Below are positions 37,115 through 46,039 of a stretch of DNA of 64,000 nt, piece by piece. Source of the DNA: Rathayibacter sp. VKM Ac-2857 (GTDB taxonomy: Bacteria; Actinomycetota; Actinomycetes; Actinomycetales; Microbacteriaceae); assembly GCF_013205025.1 (NCBI RefSeq), contig NZ_JABMLE010000003.1, forward strand, positions 651,332 to 715,331, in the 5' to 3' direction. Position 1 is the first letter of the stretch; each line of letters starts with the position of its first letter. The position numbers were made by a program, and so were the translations under genes. Below the pieces are notes generated by a model that saw nothing but the letters and a program-made list of their open reading frames with translations, made no database searches and was not told where the DNA came from.

Positions 37115-37555
37115 ATGCCCACTCGTTCTGCACGCACCGCCTGGAACGGCTCGCTCGAGACCGGCGAGGGCCAGGTCGAGCTCTCGAGCTCGAAGCTCGG
37201 CACCTACGACGTCTCGTTCCCCAAGCGCGCGGCCGACGACGCCAACGGCTCGACCAGCCCCGAGGAGCTCCTCGGCGCCGCGCACTCCGCCTGCTACGCC
37301 ATGCAGTTCTCGGCCGTCCTGGGCCAGGCCGGCGGCACCGTCGAGGCCCTCGACGTCCGCGCCGACGTCTCGCTCGGCCCGGACTCGGCCGGCGGCTTCA
37401 AGCTGACCAAGATCGCCCTCGTCGTCAGCGGCGAGGTCTCCGGCATCGACGAGGCCGCGTTCCTCAAGGCCGCCGAGGACGCGAAGAACACCTGTCCCGT
37501 CAGCAAGGCGCTCACCGGAGTCGAGATCACCCTCGACGCCACCTTCGAGGGCTGA
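37115..37555 (+). CDS. osmC: OsmC family peroxiredoxin
   Basis: This is a 146-residue OsmC/Ohr-type thiol peroxidase. The two redox cysteines are Cys60 (GAAHSACYAMQFS) and Cys127 (NTCPVSKAL). The N-terminal ARTAWNGSLETGEGQVELSS and TSPEELLGAAH place it with OsmC rather than Ohr. It reduces organic hydroperoxides, acting as a dimer in the cytoplasm. The start is the ATG at 37115, preceded by GAAGGAGG; the longer frame from 37028 is not supported. A strong terminator follows. Confidence 0.93.
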   Translation: MPTRSARTAWNGSLETGEGQVELSSSKLGTYDVSFPKRAADDANGSTSPEELLGAAHSACYAMQFSAVLGQAGGTVEALDVRADVSLGPDSAGGFKLTKIALVVSGEVSGIDEAAFLKAAEDAKNTCPVSKALTGVEITLDATFEG

Positions 37556-37573
37556 CGCTCCTCGCCCACGCAC

Positions 37574-37610
37574 AGAAGCACCCCGTCGCGCACTGCGGCG
37601 GGGTGCTTCT
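37574..37610. terminator. terminator after osmC
   Basis: A perfect 12-bp stem AGAAGCACCCCG / CGGGGTGCTTCT (37574-37585 and 37599-37610) with a 13-base loop lies between the convergent osmC and flavin-monooxygenase genes. It may serve both. Confidence 0.8.
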
Positions 37611-37650
37611 CTGCGTGCGGTGGGCGGATCTCGAGACGCCCGATGCCCCC

Positions 37651-37692
37651 CATGCTGGTCGAGTAGCCGCGGCACGCGGCGTATCGAGACCC
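37651..37692. repeat. REP-like element, locus 3 (single unit)
   Basis: One unit reads CATGCTGGTCGAGTAGCCGC, four bases, then GCGGCGTATCGAGACC. It is the simplest copy of the family and shows the basic hairpin GTAGCCGC / GCGGCGTA. It lies just after the stop of the flavin monooxygenase gene. Confidence 0.85.
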
Positions 37693-37697
37693 GGGCG

Positions 37698-39074
37698 TCA
37701 GGCGTCCGCGCGGTAGCGGAAGCCGGCGCCGAGGTGCTCCTCGGGCAGGCGGTCGCCGCGGCCGTGCAGCTTCTGGCGGAGGCTGCCCTCGACGTACTCG
37801 TCGGGGTAGGCGCCGCGGCGGCGCAGCTCCGGCACGATGAACTCGACGACGTCCTCGAAGGTGCCCGGGGTGATCGCGTAGGCGAGGTTGAAGCCGTCGA
37901 CGTCGGTGTCCTCGACCCACTCCTGCAGGTGGTCGGCCACCTCGGAGGGCGAGCCGACGATGAACGGGCCGAGCCCGCCGATCGCTCCGAGCTTGGCGAT
38001 GTCGCGGACCTTCCACTCGCTGCCGTCCTCGTTCGCCTCCTGGAAGTTGGCGACGGTCGACTGGATCGCGTTGCTCTTCACGTTGCCGATCGGCTCGTCG
38101 AGGTCGTACTGCGACAGATCGATGCCCATCCAGCCGGACATGAAGACCAGCGCGCCCTCCTCGCTCGCGTAGGAGAGGTAGTCGCGGTGCTTCGCGTGCG
38201 CCTTCTCGCTGGTCTCGTCGGTGATGATCGTCAGCAGCGTGTAGATCTTCGCGGAGTAGCGGTCGCGGCCGGCCGCCTCGAGTGCGTCGCGGATCCGCGA
38301 GACCGTGGCCTTCAGGCCGGCCTTGGTCGAGGACGCGACGAAGATCGCCTCCGCGTTGCCCGCCGCGAAGCGGATCCCGCGCGGCGAGGCGCCGGCCTGG
38401 TAGATGACGGGGGTGCGCTGCAGCGACGGCTCCGAGAGGTGGATGCCGGGCACCGTGAAGTTCTTGCCGCGGTGGCCGATCTCGTGCACCTTCGCCGGGT
38501 CGGTGAACACGCCGGACTCGCGGTCGCGGATCACGGCGTCGTCCTCCCACGACCCCTCCCACAGCTTGTAGAGGACCTCGAGGTACTCGTCGGCGACGTC
38601 GTAGCGGTCGTCGTGCTCGAGCTGGTCCTCGTGGCCCATGTTGCGGGCGGCGCTGGGCAGGTAGCCGGTGACGACGTTCCAGCCGACCCGGCCCTTGGTC
38701 AGGTGGTCGAGCGTCGACATGCGCCGCGCGAACGGGTACGGGTGCTCGTAGGCGGTGCCGGCCGTGATGCCGAAGCCGAGGTGCTCGGTCGCCGCGGCCA
38801 TCGCCGAGACGAGCAGGATCGGGTCGTTCACCGGGACCTGCGCGCCGTGCCGGATCGCGGCCTCGTTCGAGCCGCCGTAGACGTCGTAGGTGCCGAGCAC
38901 GTCGGCGATGAAGATGCCGTCGAAGGTGCCCCGCTCGAGCAGCTTCGCCAGATCGGTCCAGTAGGAGAGATCCTTGTAGCGCCAGGACTGGTCCTGCGGG
39001 TGGCGCCACATGCCCGAGCTCTGGTGGGCGACGCAGTTCATGTCGAAGGCGTTAAAGCGGATCTGGCGAGTCAT
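37698..39074 (-). CDS. LLM-class FMN-dependent monooxygenase (NtaA/SnaA/DszA type)
   Basis: This is a 458-residue bacterial-luciferase-like flavin monooxygenase. Motifs of the NtaA/DszA group are present: FNAFDMNCVAHQSSGMWRHP at residues 7-26, FDGIFIADVLGTYDVYGGS, GITAGTAYEHPYPFARRMSTLD, KGRVGWNVVTGYLPSAARN and VIYQAGASPRGIRFAAGNAEAIF. Such enzymes use reduced FMN from a separate reductase to oxidise chelators, sulfonates or sulfur heterocycles. No reductase gene is adjacent. The start is the ATG at 39072-39074. It diverges from fic, and a double palindrome lies between the two starts. Confidence 0.9.
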   Translation of the reverse strand: MTRQIRFNAFDMNCVAHQSSGMWRHPQDQSWRYKDLSYWTDLAKLLERGTFDGIFIADVLGTYDVYGGSNEAAIRHGAQVPVNDPILLVSAMAAATEHLGFGITAGTAYEHPYPFARRMSTLDHLTKGRVGWNVVTGYLPSAARNMGHEDQLEHDDRYDVADEYLEVLYKLWEGSWEDDAVIRDRESGVFTDPAKVHEIGHRGKNFTVPGIHLSEPSLQRTPVIYQAGASPRGIRFAAGNAEAIFVASSTKAGLKATVSRIRDALEAAGRDRYSAKIYTLLTIITDETSEKAHAKHRDYLSYASEEGALVFMSGWMGIDLSQYDLDEPIGNVKSNAIQSTVANFQEANEDGSEWKVRDIAKLGAIGGLGPFIVGSPSEVADHLQEWVEDTDVDGFNLAYAITPGTFEDVVEFIVPELRRRGAYPDEYVEGSLRQKLHGRGDRLPEEHLGAGFRYRADA

Positions 39075-39159
39075 TCCTCGATCGTGCCGAGTGTGCCCGG
39101 GAGTGCGCTCCGCGGCCGACGCGCGACGTCACAAACCGATGGCCGTCGGTCTGCGCGCC

Positions 39160-39235
39160 GCAACCCGAAACAGCTACGGCGCTGATTCGGGTTGTACGGT
39201 TAAGCCGAAACAACGCGCCCGCTGATTCGGGTTGT
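39160..39235. promoter_or_regulatory. two tandem palindromic operators between the monooxygenase and fic
   Basis: Two dyads with right arm GCTGATTCGG and left arms CCGAAACAGC (39165-39174) and CCGAAACAAC (39205-39214) have a 6-base spacer each. The right arms are at 39181-39190 and 39221-39230. The units are exactly 40 bases apart, four helical turns, so two dimers could bind on one face. Flanking GTTGT extends the right arms and, in unit 1, ACAAC-like bases extend the left. The position in the divergent promoter region suggests a repressor site for one or both genes. Confidence 0.65.
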
Positions 39236-39248
39236 CGAAGGGAGCCCG

Positions 39249-40454
39249 ATGACGTCCGAGTGGCCGGCGCACGAGTACGAGACACGCCCTTGGCGGCAGA
39301 CCGTCCGAGCCGGCACACGCGCGGACCGGATGCTCAGCGAGGTCGTGGTCGCCCTGCCGCCGCTGATCGCGGAGTCGTCCTGGGAGCCGCCGTCCGCCTC
39401 CCGGCCGGCCCTCGACGACGCGCGGCACGCGGTCGTCGCCTTGGACGCCGAGTACGGGAACCGGCTCGGCGTGCTCGGCAGGCTCCTGCTCCGGACCGAG
39501 GCGGTCTCCTCCTCCAAGATCGAAGACGAGAACGCGAGCCTCGAGGACTACGCCCGCGCCACGATCGGTATCCGGGCGAACTCCAGTGCGACGTCGATGG
39601 TGGCCGCGGCCGAGGCGATGACGGGCATGGTCGACGCCGCCGGCCGGACCGGCGTGATCGACGAGGCGGCGATCCTCGCGGCGCACCGGGTCCTGATGGC
39701 CGACGACCTGGTGGACGCGCGGTACGCCGGGGCCTACCGGCCGATGCAGAACTGGATCGGCGGCAGCGACCACTCCCCGCGCGGTGCGGTGCACGTCCCG
39801 CCGCCGCCCGAGGCGGTCCCGGCGCTGATGGCCGATCTGATCCGGTTCTCGAATCGGAGCGACCTCGATCCGATCGTGCAGGCCTCGATCGCGCACGCGC
39901 AGTTCGAGTCGATCCACCCCTTCACCGACGGCAACGGGCGCATCGGCCGAGCGCTGATCACCGCGATCCTCCGCCGTCGCGGGCTGACGAGGACCACGGT
40001 CGTCCCCGTGGCGTCGGCGCTCGTCGCGGATCGCGAGCGCTACTTCGAGCTGGTGAACGACTACCGGGACGGCGCGCTCGCGCCCTTCGTCGACGAGCTC
40101 GCGCGGGCCTGCGCGGTCGCGGCTCCGGAATCGGCCCGGACGGCCGCCGTCCTCGAGGCGCTCCCGGCGTCGTGGCGGGCCGCCGTCCGGCCGCGCGCGG
40201 GGAGTGCGGCGGCGCTCCTCCTCGACGGGCTCCTCGACCACCCGATCGTCACGACCGCTCGCGCGATCGAGCTGACCGGACGGGCGCCCTCGAGCGTCGG
40301 CGCGGCGATCGGGCAGCTCGTCGCCGTCGGTGTGCTGACTCCGCTGACCGACCGGAAGCGGGACCAGGCCTGGGTCGCGGTCGACGTCCTCGACGAGCTG
40401 GCCGATCTGGAGGACCGCATCGGCACGGCGATGCTCGACGCGCAGTCGGGCTGA
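39249..40454 (+). CDS. fic: Fic family protein (AMP-transferase type)
   Basis: This is a 401-residue Fic protein. The Fic core motif is at residues 223-234 (HPFTDGNGRIGR), complete with the catalytic His and the phosphate-binding GNGR. An N-terminal inhibitory-type helix motif SSSKIEDENAS is present (Glu92 would be the clamp residue), so it is a self-inhibited class II Fic enzyme. After the core a winged-helix-like C-terminus follows (TTARAIELTGRAPSSVGAAIGQLVAVGVLTPL). It AMPylates an unknown target, perhaps itself. The C-terminal DNA-binding-like domain and the double palindrome upstream suggest autoregulation. No antitoxin gene is adjacent. Confidence 0.9.
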   Translation: MTSEWPAHEYETRPWRQTVRAGTRADRMLSEVVVALPPLIAESSWEPPSASRPALDDARHAVVALDAEYGNRLGVLGRLLLRTEAVSSSKIEDENASLEDYARATIGIRANSSATSMVAAAEAMTGMVDAAGRTGVIDEAAILAAHRVLMADDLVDARYAGAYRPMQNWIGGSDHSPRGAVHVPPPPEAVPALMADLIRFSNRSDLDPIVQASIAHAQFESIHPFTDGNGRIGRALITAILRRRGLTRTTVVPVASALVADRERYFELVNDYRDGALAPFVDELARACAVAAPESARTAAVLEALPASWRAAVRPRAGSAAALLLDGLLDHPIVTTARAIELTGRAPSSVGAAIGQLVAVGVLTPLTDRKRDQAWVAVDVLDELADLEDRIGTAMLDAQSG

Positions 40455-40480
40455 GCGGCGTCGGCAGGGCCGGGCCGCGC

Positions 40481-41464
40481 CTACGCCAGCTCGCGGGCCA
40501 GGAAGCGCACGTGCTCGCGGATCTGGAACACCTCGCCGCCCTCGTGGCCGTTGAACGGGTAGACGCGGATCTCGCGCGGGCCGGCGTAGCGGTTGTAGGA
40601 GGCGTAGACGGTGGAGGGCGGGCAGATCTCGTCGAGCAGGGCGACGGAGAACATCGCCGGGACCTCGGCGTGCGGGGCGAACGAGGTGCCGTCGAAGTAG
40701 GACAGCGTGTCGAAGACGAACGACTCCGAGCCGCGGTGGGTGCGCAGGTAGCGCACGACCTCGCCGTAGGGCATGGTCTCCACGATCCGGACGGCGTGGC
40801 CGATGTGGCTGAGGAACGGGACGTCGATGATCGCGGCGCGCGCCGACTCCGACTCGCCGAGCAGGCCCACGATGCCGGCGACGGCGAGGCAGATGCCGCC
40901 GCCCTGGCTGCCGCCCGAGATCGCGACGCGCGCGGGATCGACGGCGGGGTGGGCTCGCAGCACGTCGAGTGCGCGGACCGCGTCGGTGAAGACGCGGCGG
41001 TAGAAGTGGTCGGCGGGCGACTCGATGCCCTGGGTCATGAAGCCGCTGACGTGCGGACCGCTGCCGACCGGGTCGGGGGTGACGCCGCCGCGGTGGCCGG
41101 AGCCCTGCCCGCGGGTGTCCATCACGAAGTGCGCGTAGCCGGCGGCGCTCATCGCGGTCCACTCGTCGACGAGGCCGCGGCCGCCGCCGTAGCCGATGTA
41201 GGTGACCAGGGCGGGGAGCGGGCCCTCGACGCCGCGGGGGAGGATCAGCCAGCCGCGGATCGGGTGGCCGCCGAAACCGGAGAAGGTGACGTCGAACATC
41301 TCCAGGAGCGGGAAGCCGGCGTCGACGGGCTCGAAGACGGGTTCGGTCGCGAGGCCGCGGGCCTCGGCGATCGTCTCGCGCCAGAAGTCCGCGAAGCCCT
41401 CGGGCTCCGGAAGGTCGGGCTGGTACTGCTCGAGGAGCTCGAGCGGGAGGTCGAACTGCGGCAT
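40481..41464 (-). CDS. AXE1 family acetyl xylan esterase / cephalosporin C deacetylase
   Basis: This is a 327-residue alpha/beta-hydrolase of the AXE1 family (PF05448). The nucleophile is Ser186 in ISGGSQGGG, the acid is Asp278 in LLDEICPPST and the base is His307 in NGHEGG, all in the usual order. The family features FADFWRETIAEAR near the N-terminus and MDTRGQGSG are present. It has no signal peptide, so it deacetylates imported oligosaccharides or small esters in the cytoplasm. It fits with the plant-polysaccharide genes in the 44-57 kb region, though it is not in their operon. Confidence 0.9.
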   Translation of the reverse strand: MPQFDLPLELLEQYQPDLPEPEGFADFWRETIAEARGLATEPVFEPVDAGFPLLEMFDVTFSGFGGHPIRGWLILPRGVEGPLPALVTYIGYGGGRGLVDEWTAMSAAGYAHFVMDTRGQGSGHRGGVTPDPVGSGPHVSGFMTQGIESPADHFYRRVFTDAVRALDVLRAHPAVDPARVAISGGSQGGGICLAVAGIVGLLGESESARAAIIDVPFLSHIGHAVRIVETMPYGEVVRYLRTHRGSESFVFDTLSYFDGTSFAPHAEVPAMFSVALLDEICPPSTVYASYNRYAGPREIRVYPFNGHEGGEVFQIREHVRFLARELA

Positions 41465-41595
41465 CGCGGTCTCCGGGGTCGTTCGTCAGCGGACGCTCGA
41501 ACCTATCGCGGCGGCGCACCCCGGTGGTGCCTGGACGCGGCGTGGGAGTGCGCCGTGGGACGGAATTCCTCCCCTCCGCGGGCGTTCCCTTCCCC

Positions 41596-42237
41596 ATGAC
41601 CACTTACGGAATCATCGGAGCAGGCAACATCGGCAGCCAGGTCGCGCGCGCGGTCCTCGCCCAGGGCGACGAGGTCGTGATCGCGAACTCGCGCGGTCCC
41701 GAGACCCTCGCCGACCTCATCGCGGAGCTCGGCCCGAAGGCGCGCGCCGCCACGGCGCAGGAGGCGGCCGAGGCCGCGGAGATCGCGGTCGTGACCGTGC
41801 CGCTGAAGAACCTCGAGCAGGTGCCGGTCGAGCCGCTCGCCGGCAAGATCGTGCTCGACACGAACAACTACTACTTCGAGCGCGACGGCCGCATCGAGGC
41901 GCTCGACAAGGGCGAGACGACGGTCAGCGAGATGCTGCAGAAGCACCTCCCGACTTCGAAGGTCGTCAAGGCGTTCAACCACATCATGGCCGCCGACATC
42001 ACGACGACGGGCACGCCCGCCGGCAGCGACGACCGCCGCGCTCTCGCCACATCGAGCGACTACCCGGAGGCCGTGCACTTCGTCACCGACCTCTACGACC
42101 GCCTCGGCTTCGACACCGTCGCGATCACCCCGCTGAGCGAGTCGTGGCGCGTCGAGCGCGACCGCCCCGCCTACGTGGTGCGGCAGAACCGCGAGGAGCT
42201 CGAGGCCAACCTGGCGAAGGCGCCGCGCACGGTCTGA
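41596..42237 (+). CDS. NADPH-dependent F420 reductase-like protein
   Basis: This is a 213-residue protein with an N-terminal Rossmann fold of the F420_oxidored type (PF03807). GIIGAGNIGSQVARAVLAQGDEV gives the dinucleotide fingerprint, IANSRGPETLADL the phosphate-binding serine and arginine (NADP preference), and VVTVPLKNLEQ and VLDTNNYYFERDG follow. The C-terminal part is helical. Many such proteins reduce F420 or small carbonyls; the substrate is not determined. The start is the ATG at 41596. The closest same-strand gene is a lipoprotein about 100 bases downstream. Confidence 0.85.
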   Translation: MTTYGIIGAGNIGSQVARAVLAQGDEVVIANSRGPETLADLIAELGPKARAATAQEAAEAAEIAVVTVPLKNLEQVPVEPLAGKIVLDTNNYYFERDGRIEALDKGETTVSEMLQKHLPTSKVVKAFNHIMAADITTTGTPAGSDDRRALATSSDYPEAVHFVTDLYDRLGFDTVAITPLSESWRVERDRPAYVVRQNREELEANLAKAPRTV

Positions 42238-42339
42238 CCGGCGCCCCGGTCCCACGGGAGGGGGGCGGCGCCTGCGACACTGGAGCGAGACCCACCGCGC
42301 ACCAGTGAGCCCGCCGGCTCCGAGAGGAGAGGTCCGCGC

Positions 42340-43983
42340 ATGCCCCCCGAGACCCCTGGTTCCCCCGCCCTCGATCGGCTGTCCCGCCGCGGCCTGACCC
42401 GCCGCGGCGTCGTGCTCGGCGGGCTCGCCGTCCTGCCGCTGCTGAGCGCCTGCACCTTCGACTCCGCGTCCCCCTCGGACTCCGAGCCGCAGGAGGCGCC
42501 GCGCACGCAGGCCGCCGCGCCCGCCGGTCCGGTGGCGCTCGCCGCGGACGCCGCGAGCGCGAGCGCTCTGCTGTTCACCGCGGCGCCGCTCGTCGTCGTG
42601 GTGGAGGACGTGCCCGCGTCGGTGCTGCTCGCCGCGCAGGTGAGCATCGCCTGGGGCGTGCCGCTGCTGGTGGAGGGTGCCGCGTCGACGGCGACCGCGA
42701 CGGCCTCGCCCGCGCCGTCGGACTCGCCGGTCGACGCCGAGCTCTCCCGCCTCGGCACCACCCGGATCCTCGCCGTGGGGACCGTCGTCGAGCACGCGGG
42801 CGTCGAGACCGTGTCCGCCGCCGCCGAGGCCGCCGCGATCGAGGAGGCGACCGGAGTCGCGGTGGGCGCGCTCGACGTCGCGGCCCTCGTCGCCCTCGCG
42901 CCCGGTACCCCCGCGGAGCCGCCGTTCGGCGCGCTGCCCCCACGGGCCGACTCGCTGACCGGCGTGACCGCCCTCGCCCAGACGGCCGACGTCGCCGCCG
43001 TCGCGAACGCGCGCGCCGCGGGCGTCCCGGTGACCCTCGTCGCCGACAGCGTGACCGACCTGCTCGCCTCGGGTCCGGCCGTCACCGCGATCGCCGACGC
43101 TGGCGCGTCCTGCACCCTTCTGCTCGGCCCGGTGCTCGCCGCCCAGTCGCTGCCGGAGTGGTCCGTGCGCGCCGCCGCGAGCGGCTGGCAGCTGCCCGGC
43201 GGGGGCCAGCGCCTCTTCGGCGGGCACCTCTTCGTCGCGATCTACGGCACGCCCGGCGCGCCCGTCCTCGGCGTGCTCGGCGAGCAGGGCCTCGACGCGA
43301 CCATCGCGCGGGCGGAGGCGGTGGCCGAGCCGTACCGCTCGCTCACCGATCTGCAGGTGGTGCCGAGCCTCGAGATCATCACCACGGTCGCGGCGGGCAG
43401 CGCCGGCGGCGACGGCGACTACTCCAACGAGCTCGACCCGTCGGGCATCCGCCCCTACATCGACGCGGCCGCCGCGGCGGGGATGTACGTCGTGCTCGAC
43501 CTGCAGCCGGGCCGCTCCGACTTCCTCAGCCAGGCGCAGGCCTACGAGGAGCTGCTGCGGCTGCCGAACGTCGGCCTCGCGCTCGACCCGGAGTGGCGCC
43601 TCGCCCCCGACGAGGTGCCGCTCGCGCAGATCGGCCGCGTCCAGGCCGCCGAGGTCGACAGCGTCTCGAGCTGGCTCGCCGATCTCGTGCAGCGCGAGGG
43701 CCTGCCGCCGAAGATGTTCGTGCTGCACCAGTTCCGGCTGTCGATGCTGCAGGACCGCGGCAGCATCCGCCGCGACCGCCCCGAGCTCGAGTTCCTCATC
43801 CACGTCGACGGCCAGGGCGGCCAGCCCGACAAGCAGGCCACCTGGAACGCCCTGCACGAGGGCGCCCCCGACGGCATCGCCTGGGGCTGGAAGAACTTCT
43901 ACGACGAGGACCTCCCGATGCTGACCCCCGCCCAGACCATGTCCCAGGTCGCCCCCCTCCCCGACCTCGTGACGTACCAGTAG
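42340..43983 (+). CDS. lipoprotein with predicted TIM-barrel-like C-terminal domain
   Basis: This is a 547-residue protein with twin Arg pairs (SRRGLTRRGVVLGG) and a lipobox LPLLSAC (Cys about 38), so it is exported and lipid-anchored. The next 270 residues are Ala/Val-rich alpha/beta and lack a recognised fold. The last 230 residues contain VVPSLEIITTVAAGSAGGDGDYSNEL, GMYVVLDLQPGRSDFLSQAQAYEELLRLPNVGLALDPEWRL and EFLIHVDGQGG, suggesting a TIM-barrel-like domain with acidic strand ends. Similar domains are widespread in actinobacteria without known function. The gene is followed by a perfect palindrome (repeat copy C), which probably ends transcription. Confidence 0.7.
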   Translation: MPPETPGSPALDRLSRRGLTRRGVVLGGLAVLPLLSACTFDSASPSDSEPQEAPRTQAAAPAGPVALAADAASASALLFTAAPLVVVVEDVPASVLLAAQVSIAWGVPLLVEGAASTATATASPAPSDSPVDAELSRLGTTRILAVGTVVEHAGVETVSAAAEAAAIEEATGVAVGALDVAALVALAPGTPAEPPFGALPPRADSLTGVTALAQTADVAAVANARAAGVPVTLVADSVTDLLASGPAVTAIADAGASCTLLLGPVLAAQSLPEWSVRAAASGWQLPGGGQRLFGGHLFVAIYGTPGAPVLGVLGEQGLDATIARAEAVAEPYRSLTDLQVVPSLEIITTVAAGSAGGDGDYSNELDPSGIRPYIDAAAAAGMYVVLDLQPGRSDFLSQAQAYEELLRLPNVGLALDPEWRLAPDEVPLAQIGRVQAAEVDSVSSWLADLVQREGLPPKMFVLHQFRLSMLQDRGSIRRDRPELEFLIHVDGQGGQPDKQATWNALHEGAPDGIAWGWKNFYDEDLPMLTPAQTMSQVAPLPDLVTYQ

Positions 43984-43995
43984 CCCCCCCCTCTC

Positions 43996-44056
43996 CGCGA
44001 GATGCCACTTGTGCACGCGACACGCCGTGAAAGGCGTGCACAAGTGGCATCTCGCG
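43996..44056. repeat. palindromic repeat, copy C
   Basis: Perfect 23-bp arms at 43996-44018 and 44034-44056 (CGCGAGATGCCACTTGTGCACGC and its complement are the arms) surround a 15-base loop GACACGCCGTGAAAG. It lies exactly between two convergent genes (stops at 43983 and 44071), where it can work as a bidirectional terminator. Confidence 0.9.
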
Positions 44057-44070
44057 GGAGGGAGGGAGGG

Positions 44071-45771
44071 TCAGCCCGTGATGAGGACGGCGTCGAGGAG
44101 GAGGGTCCTGCCCTTCGCGGCGGGGTTGCGGTCGGCGGTGGCGCGGAACGAGACGGTGTGCACGCCGGCGGGGAGCACGGCGCTGGTCCAGACGGTCCGC
44201 CGGTACTGCGTCGTGCTGCTGTAGCGGTCGATCCGGGCGACGCGGACGCCGTCGAGGTAGACCTCGTTGATGCCGCCGGAGGGCGAGAGCCGGCTGATCC
44301 ACTGCACGCCGGTGCCGGTGAACGTCATCGTCGCGGTCGCGGTGGCGCCCGTGCTGTAGGCCGAGCCGCCGCCGTCGTCGGACGCGGCCTTGAGGGTCGT
44401 CCAGGTGCCGGAGCGGGTGAGGGCGGGCGAGGACTCCTGGTAGCGACCCGGTCCGGAGACGCCGGGCGTCGGGGTGGGAGTGGGGGTGGGCGTGCGGGTC
44501 GGAGTCGCGGTGGCCGTCGGTGTCGGTGTCGGTGTCGGTGTCGGAATGGCGGTGGCTGTCGGCGTCACGGTCGGCGTCGGCGTCGATCCGCCGCCCAGCG
44601 CCGCGATGGCGCTGCCCGCGAGCAGGAGGGCGCCGACGCAGAAGGGCGGCGAGTCGGCGATCAGGGTGCCGGCCGAGGTCGCCGTCGCGGCCGTGCGCGG
44701 CGCGGCCGCGGTGTAGCTCCCGGCGGGCTGGAAGCCGACCGACTGGCAGCCGCTCACGAAGCCGCTCGGCTTCAGCGAGACGGTCGTCAATCCCTGCCAC
44801 GCACGCGTGACGGCGGGCAGGTAGACCGCCCGGTCTAGGGTGCCGGAGGAGATCCCGGAGGCCAGCGCGTAGGCGAACAGCGCGGTCGCGCTCGTCTCGG
44901 GCGCGGGGAAAGCGCTGCTGTTGAGCAGGCTCGATCGCCAGAGCCCGTCGGAGCCCTGCAGTCCGATGACGCGGGCGGCCATCGTCCGCAGCATGGCCCG
45001 GTACGGGACGGCGCGCGCGTCGCCCGCGGGGAGCGCATCGATCACGTCGGCCATCGCGGCCATCGCCCAGCCGTTTCCGCGGCCCCAGAAGACCTTGTTC
45101 CCGCCGACGTCAGGCACGCCGACGTAGCGGCAGTCGCGGTACCAGAGCCCCTCGGCGGCGTCGAAGAGCCCGGACTGCGGCACCGCCCGCCCTGCGCAGC
45201 GGTCGCTCGTCGCGCCCTGGTCGCGGGACCACTCGTAGAGGGCGTCCATCTTGGCGAGGTAGGCGGGGTCGTTCTTCCGCTTCGACCAGGAGGCCCAGTT
45301 CGGCAGCCCCATGAAGAGGGCGTCCGACCAGTCGTACTGGTCGAGCGGGAGGGTCGCCAGCCCCTGCGCCATCCGGGCGTCCATCGAGGTCAGCGAGGCG
45401 CGCGGGTCGGAGTCGTTCAGCGCGTGGTAGACCTGCCCGGCCTTGAGGTCGTCCGGGTCCAGCCCGGTCGTCGCGACCTTCCAGGAGGTGAGGCCGCCCC
45501 AGGTCATCCCGTCCGCGAGGTAGGCGGGATTCCCGGACGCCGAGTACATCGCGTTCTCGCCCTGCGCGAAGGTCGCCCACGACCAGCCGGCGAGGGTCGA
45601 CACCGGGGCGAGGCGGAGGATCGGGCGGTAGTAGTCAGCCGCGAGCGACGTCTTCTCGAGGATCGCCGAGGCGGAGGGCAGTGCCGACGCGGGTGGATCC
45701 GCCGCCTGCACGACACCGGCGGTCAGCAGGGGGACGAGGACGAGGGCGAGTGCCGCCCGCAGAGCCGACAT
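44071..45771 (-). CDS. secreted GH105/GH88-type hydrolase with C-terminal beta-sandwich
   Basis: This is a 566-residue exported enzyme. A signal peptide (RAALALVLVPLLTAGVVQAA) is followed by a (alpha/alpha)6 domain of the unsaturated rhamnogalacturonyl hydrolase type. Its motifs include QYDWSDALFMGLPNWAS, whose Asp150 is the likely acid, VFWGRGNGWAMAAMADV and GSDGLWRSSLL. These enzymes remove unsaturated uronic acid from pectin fragments. A Thr/Pro tract at residues about 395-445 then leads to a 115-residue beta-sandwich (TGVQWISRLSPSGGINEVYLDGVRV), probably carbohydrate- or wall-binding. The start is the ATG at 45769-45771. It lies between two copies of the palindromic repeat (C and D). Confidence 0.88.
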   Translation of the reverse strand: MSALRAALALVLVPLLTAGVVQAADPPASALPSASAILEKTSLAADYYRPILRLAPVSTLAGWSWATFAQGENAMYSASGNPAYLADGMTWGGLTSWKVATTGLDPDDLKAGQVYHALNDSDPRASLTSMDARMAQGLATLPLDQYDWSDALFMGLPNWASWSKRKNDPAYLAKMDALYEWSRDQGATSDRCAGRAVPQSGLFDAAEGLWYRDCRYVGVPDVGGNKVFWGRGNGWAMAAMADVIDALPAGDARAVPYRAMLRTMAARVIGLQGSDGLWRSSLLNSSAFPAPETSATALFAYALASGISSGTLDRAVYLPAVTRAWQGLTTVSLKPSGFVSGCQSVGFQPAGSYTAAAPRTAATATSAGTLIADSPPFCVGALLLAGSAIAALGGGSTPTPTVTPTATAIPTPTPTPTPTATATPTRTPTPTPTPTPGVSGPGRYQESSPALTRSGTWTTLKAASDDGGGSAYSTGATATATMTFTGTGVQWISRLSPSGGINEVYLDGVRVARIDRYSSTTQYRRTVWTSAVLPAGVHTVSFRATADRNPAAKGRTLLLDAVLITG

Positions 45772-45962
45772 GATCGCTCCGGATCGTGCGCGACGGGGTA
45801 GGGCCGCGCTCAGGGGGGAGCTCGGGGGAGAGGTCCCGAGGGGGGAGTTCACGCCCGGAGTCAGAGGCTGCATCTGCGGGGATCCGGTCAAGCGCGCGTC
45901 ATCGAGCGGCAGCACGCCCGACAGTAGACCTCCGGGTGGCCCGCGCAACACCCTCCCGCCGC

Positions 45963-46023
45963 CGCGAGATGCCACTTATGAGCGCGACACGCCGAGGAGA
46001 GCGCGCACAAGTGGCATCTCGCG
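45963..46023. repeat. palindromic repeat, copy D (asymmetric)
   Basis: The outer arms CGCGAGATGCCACTT (45963-45977 and its complement at 46009-46023) are perfect. The inner part mixes the ATGAGCGCG half of copy A with the GCACAA half of copy C and contains GCGACACGCCGAGGA. It looks like a hybrid of the two subtypes. It lies between the stop of the DUF916 gene and the GH105 upstream region. Confidence 0.85.
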
Positions 46024-46039
46024 GAGGGGAGGAGACACG

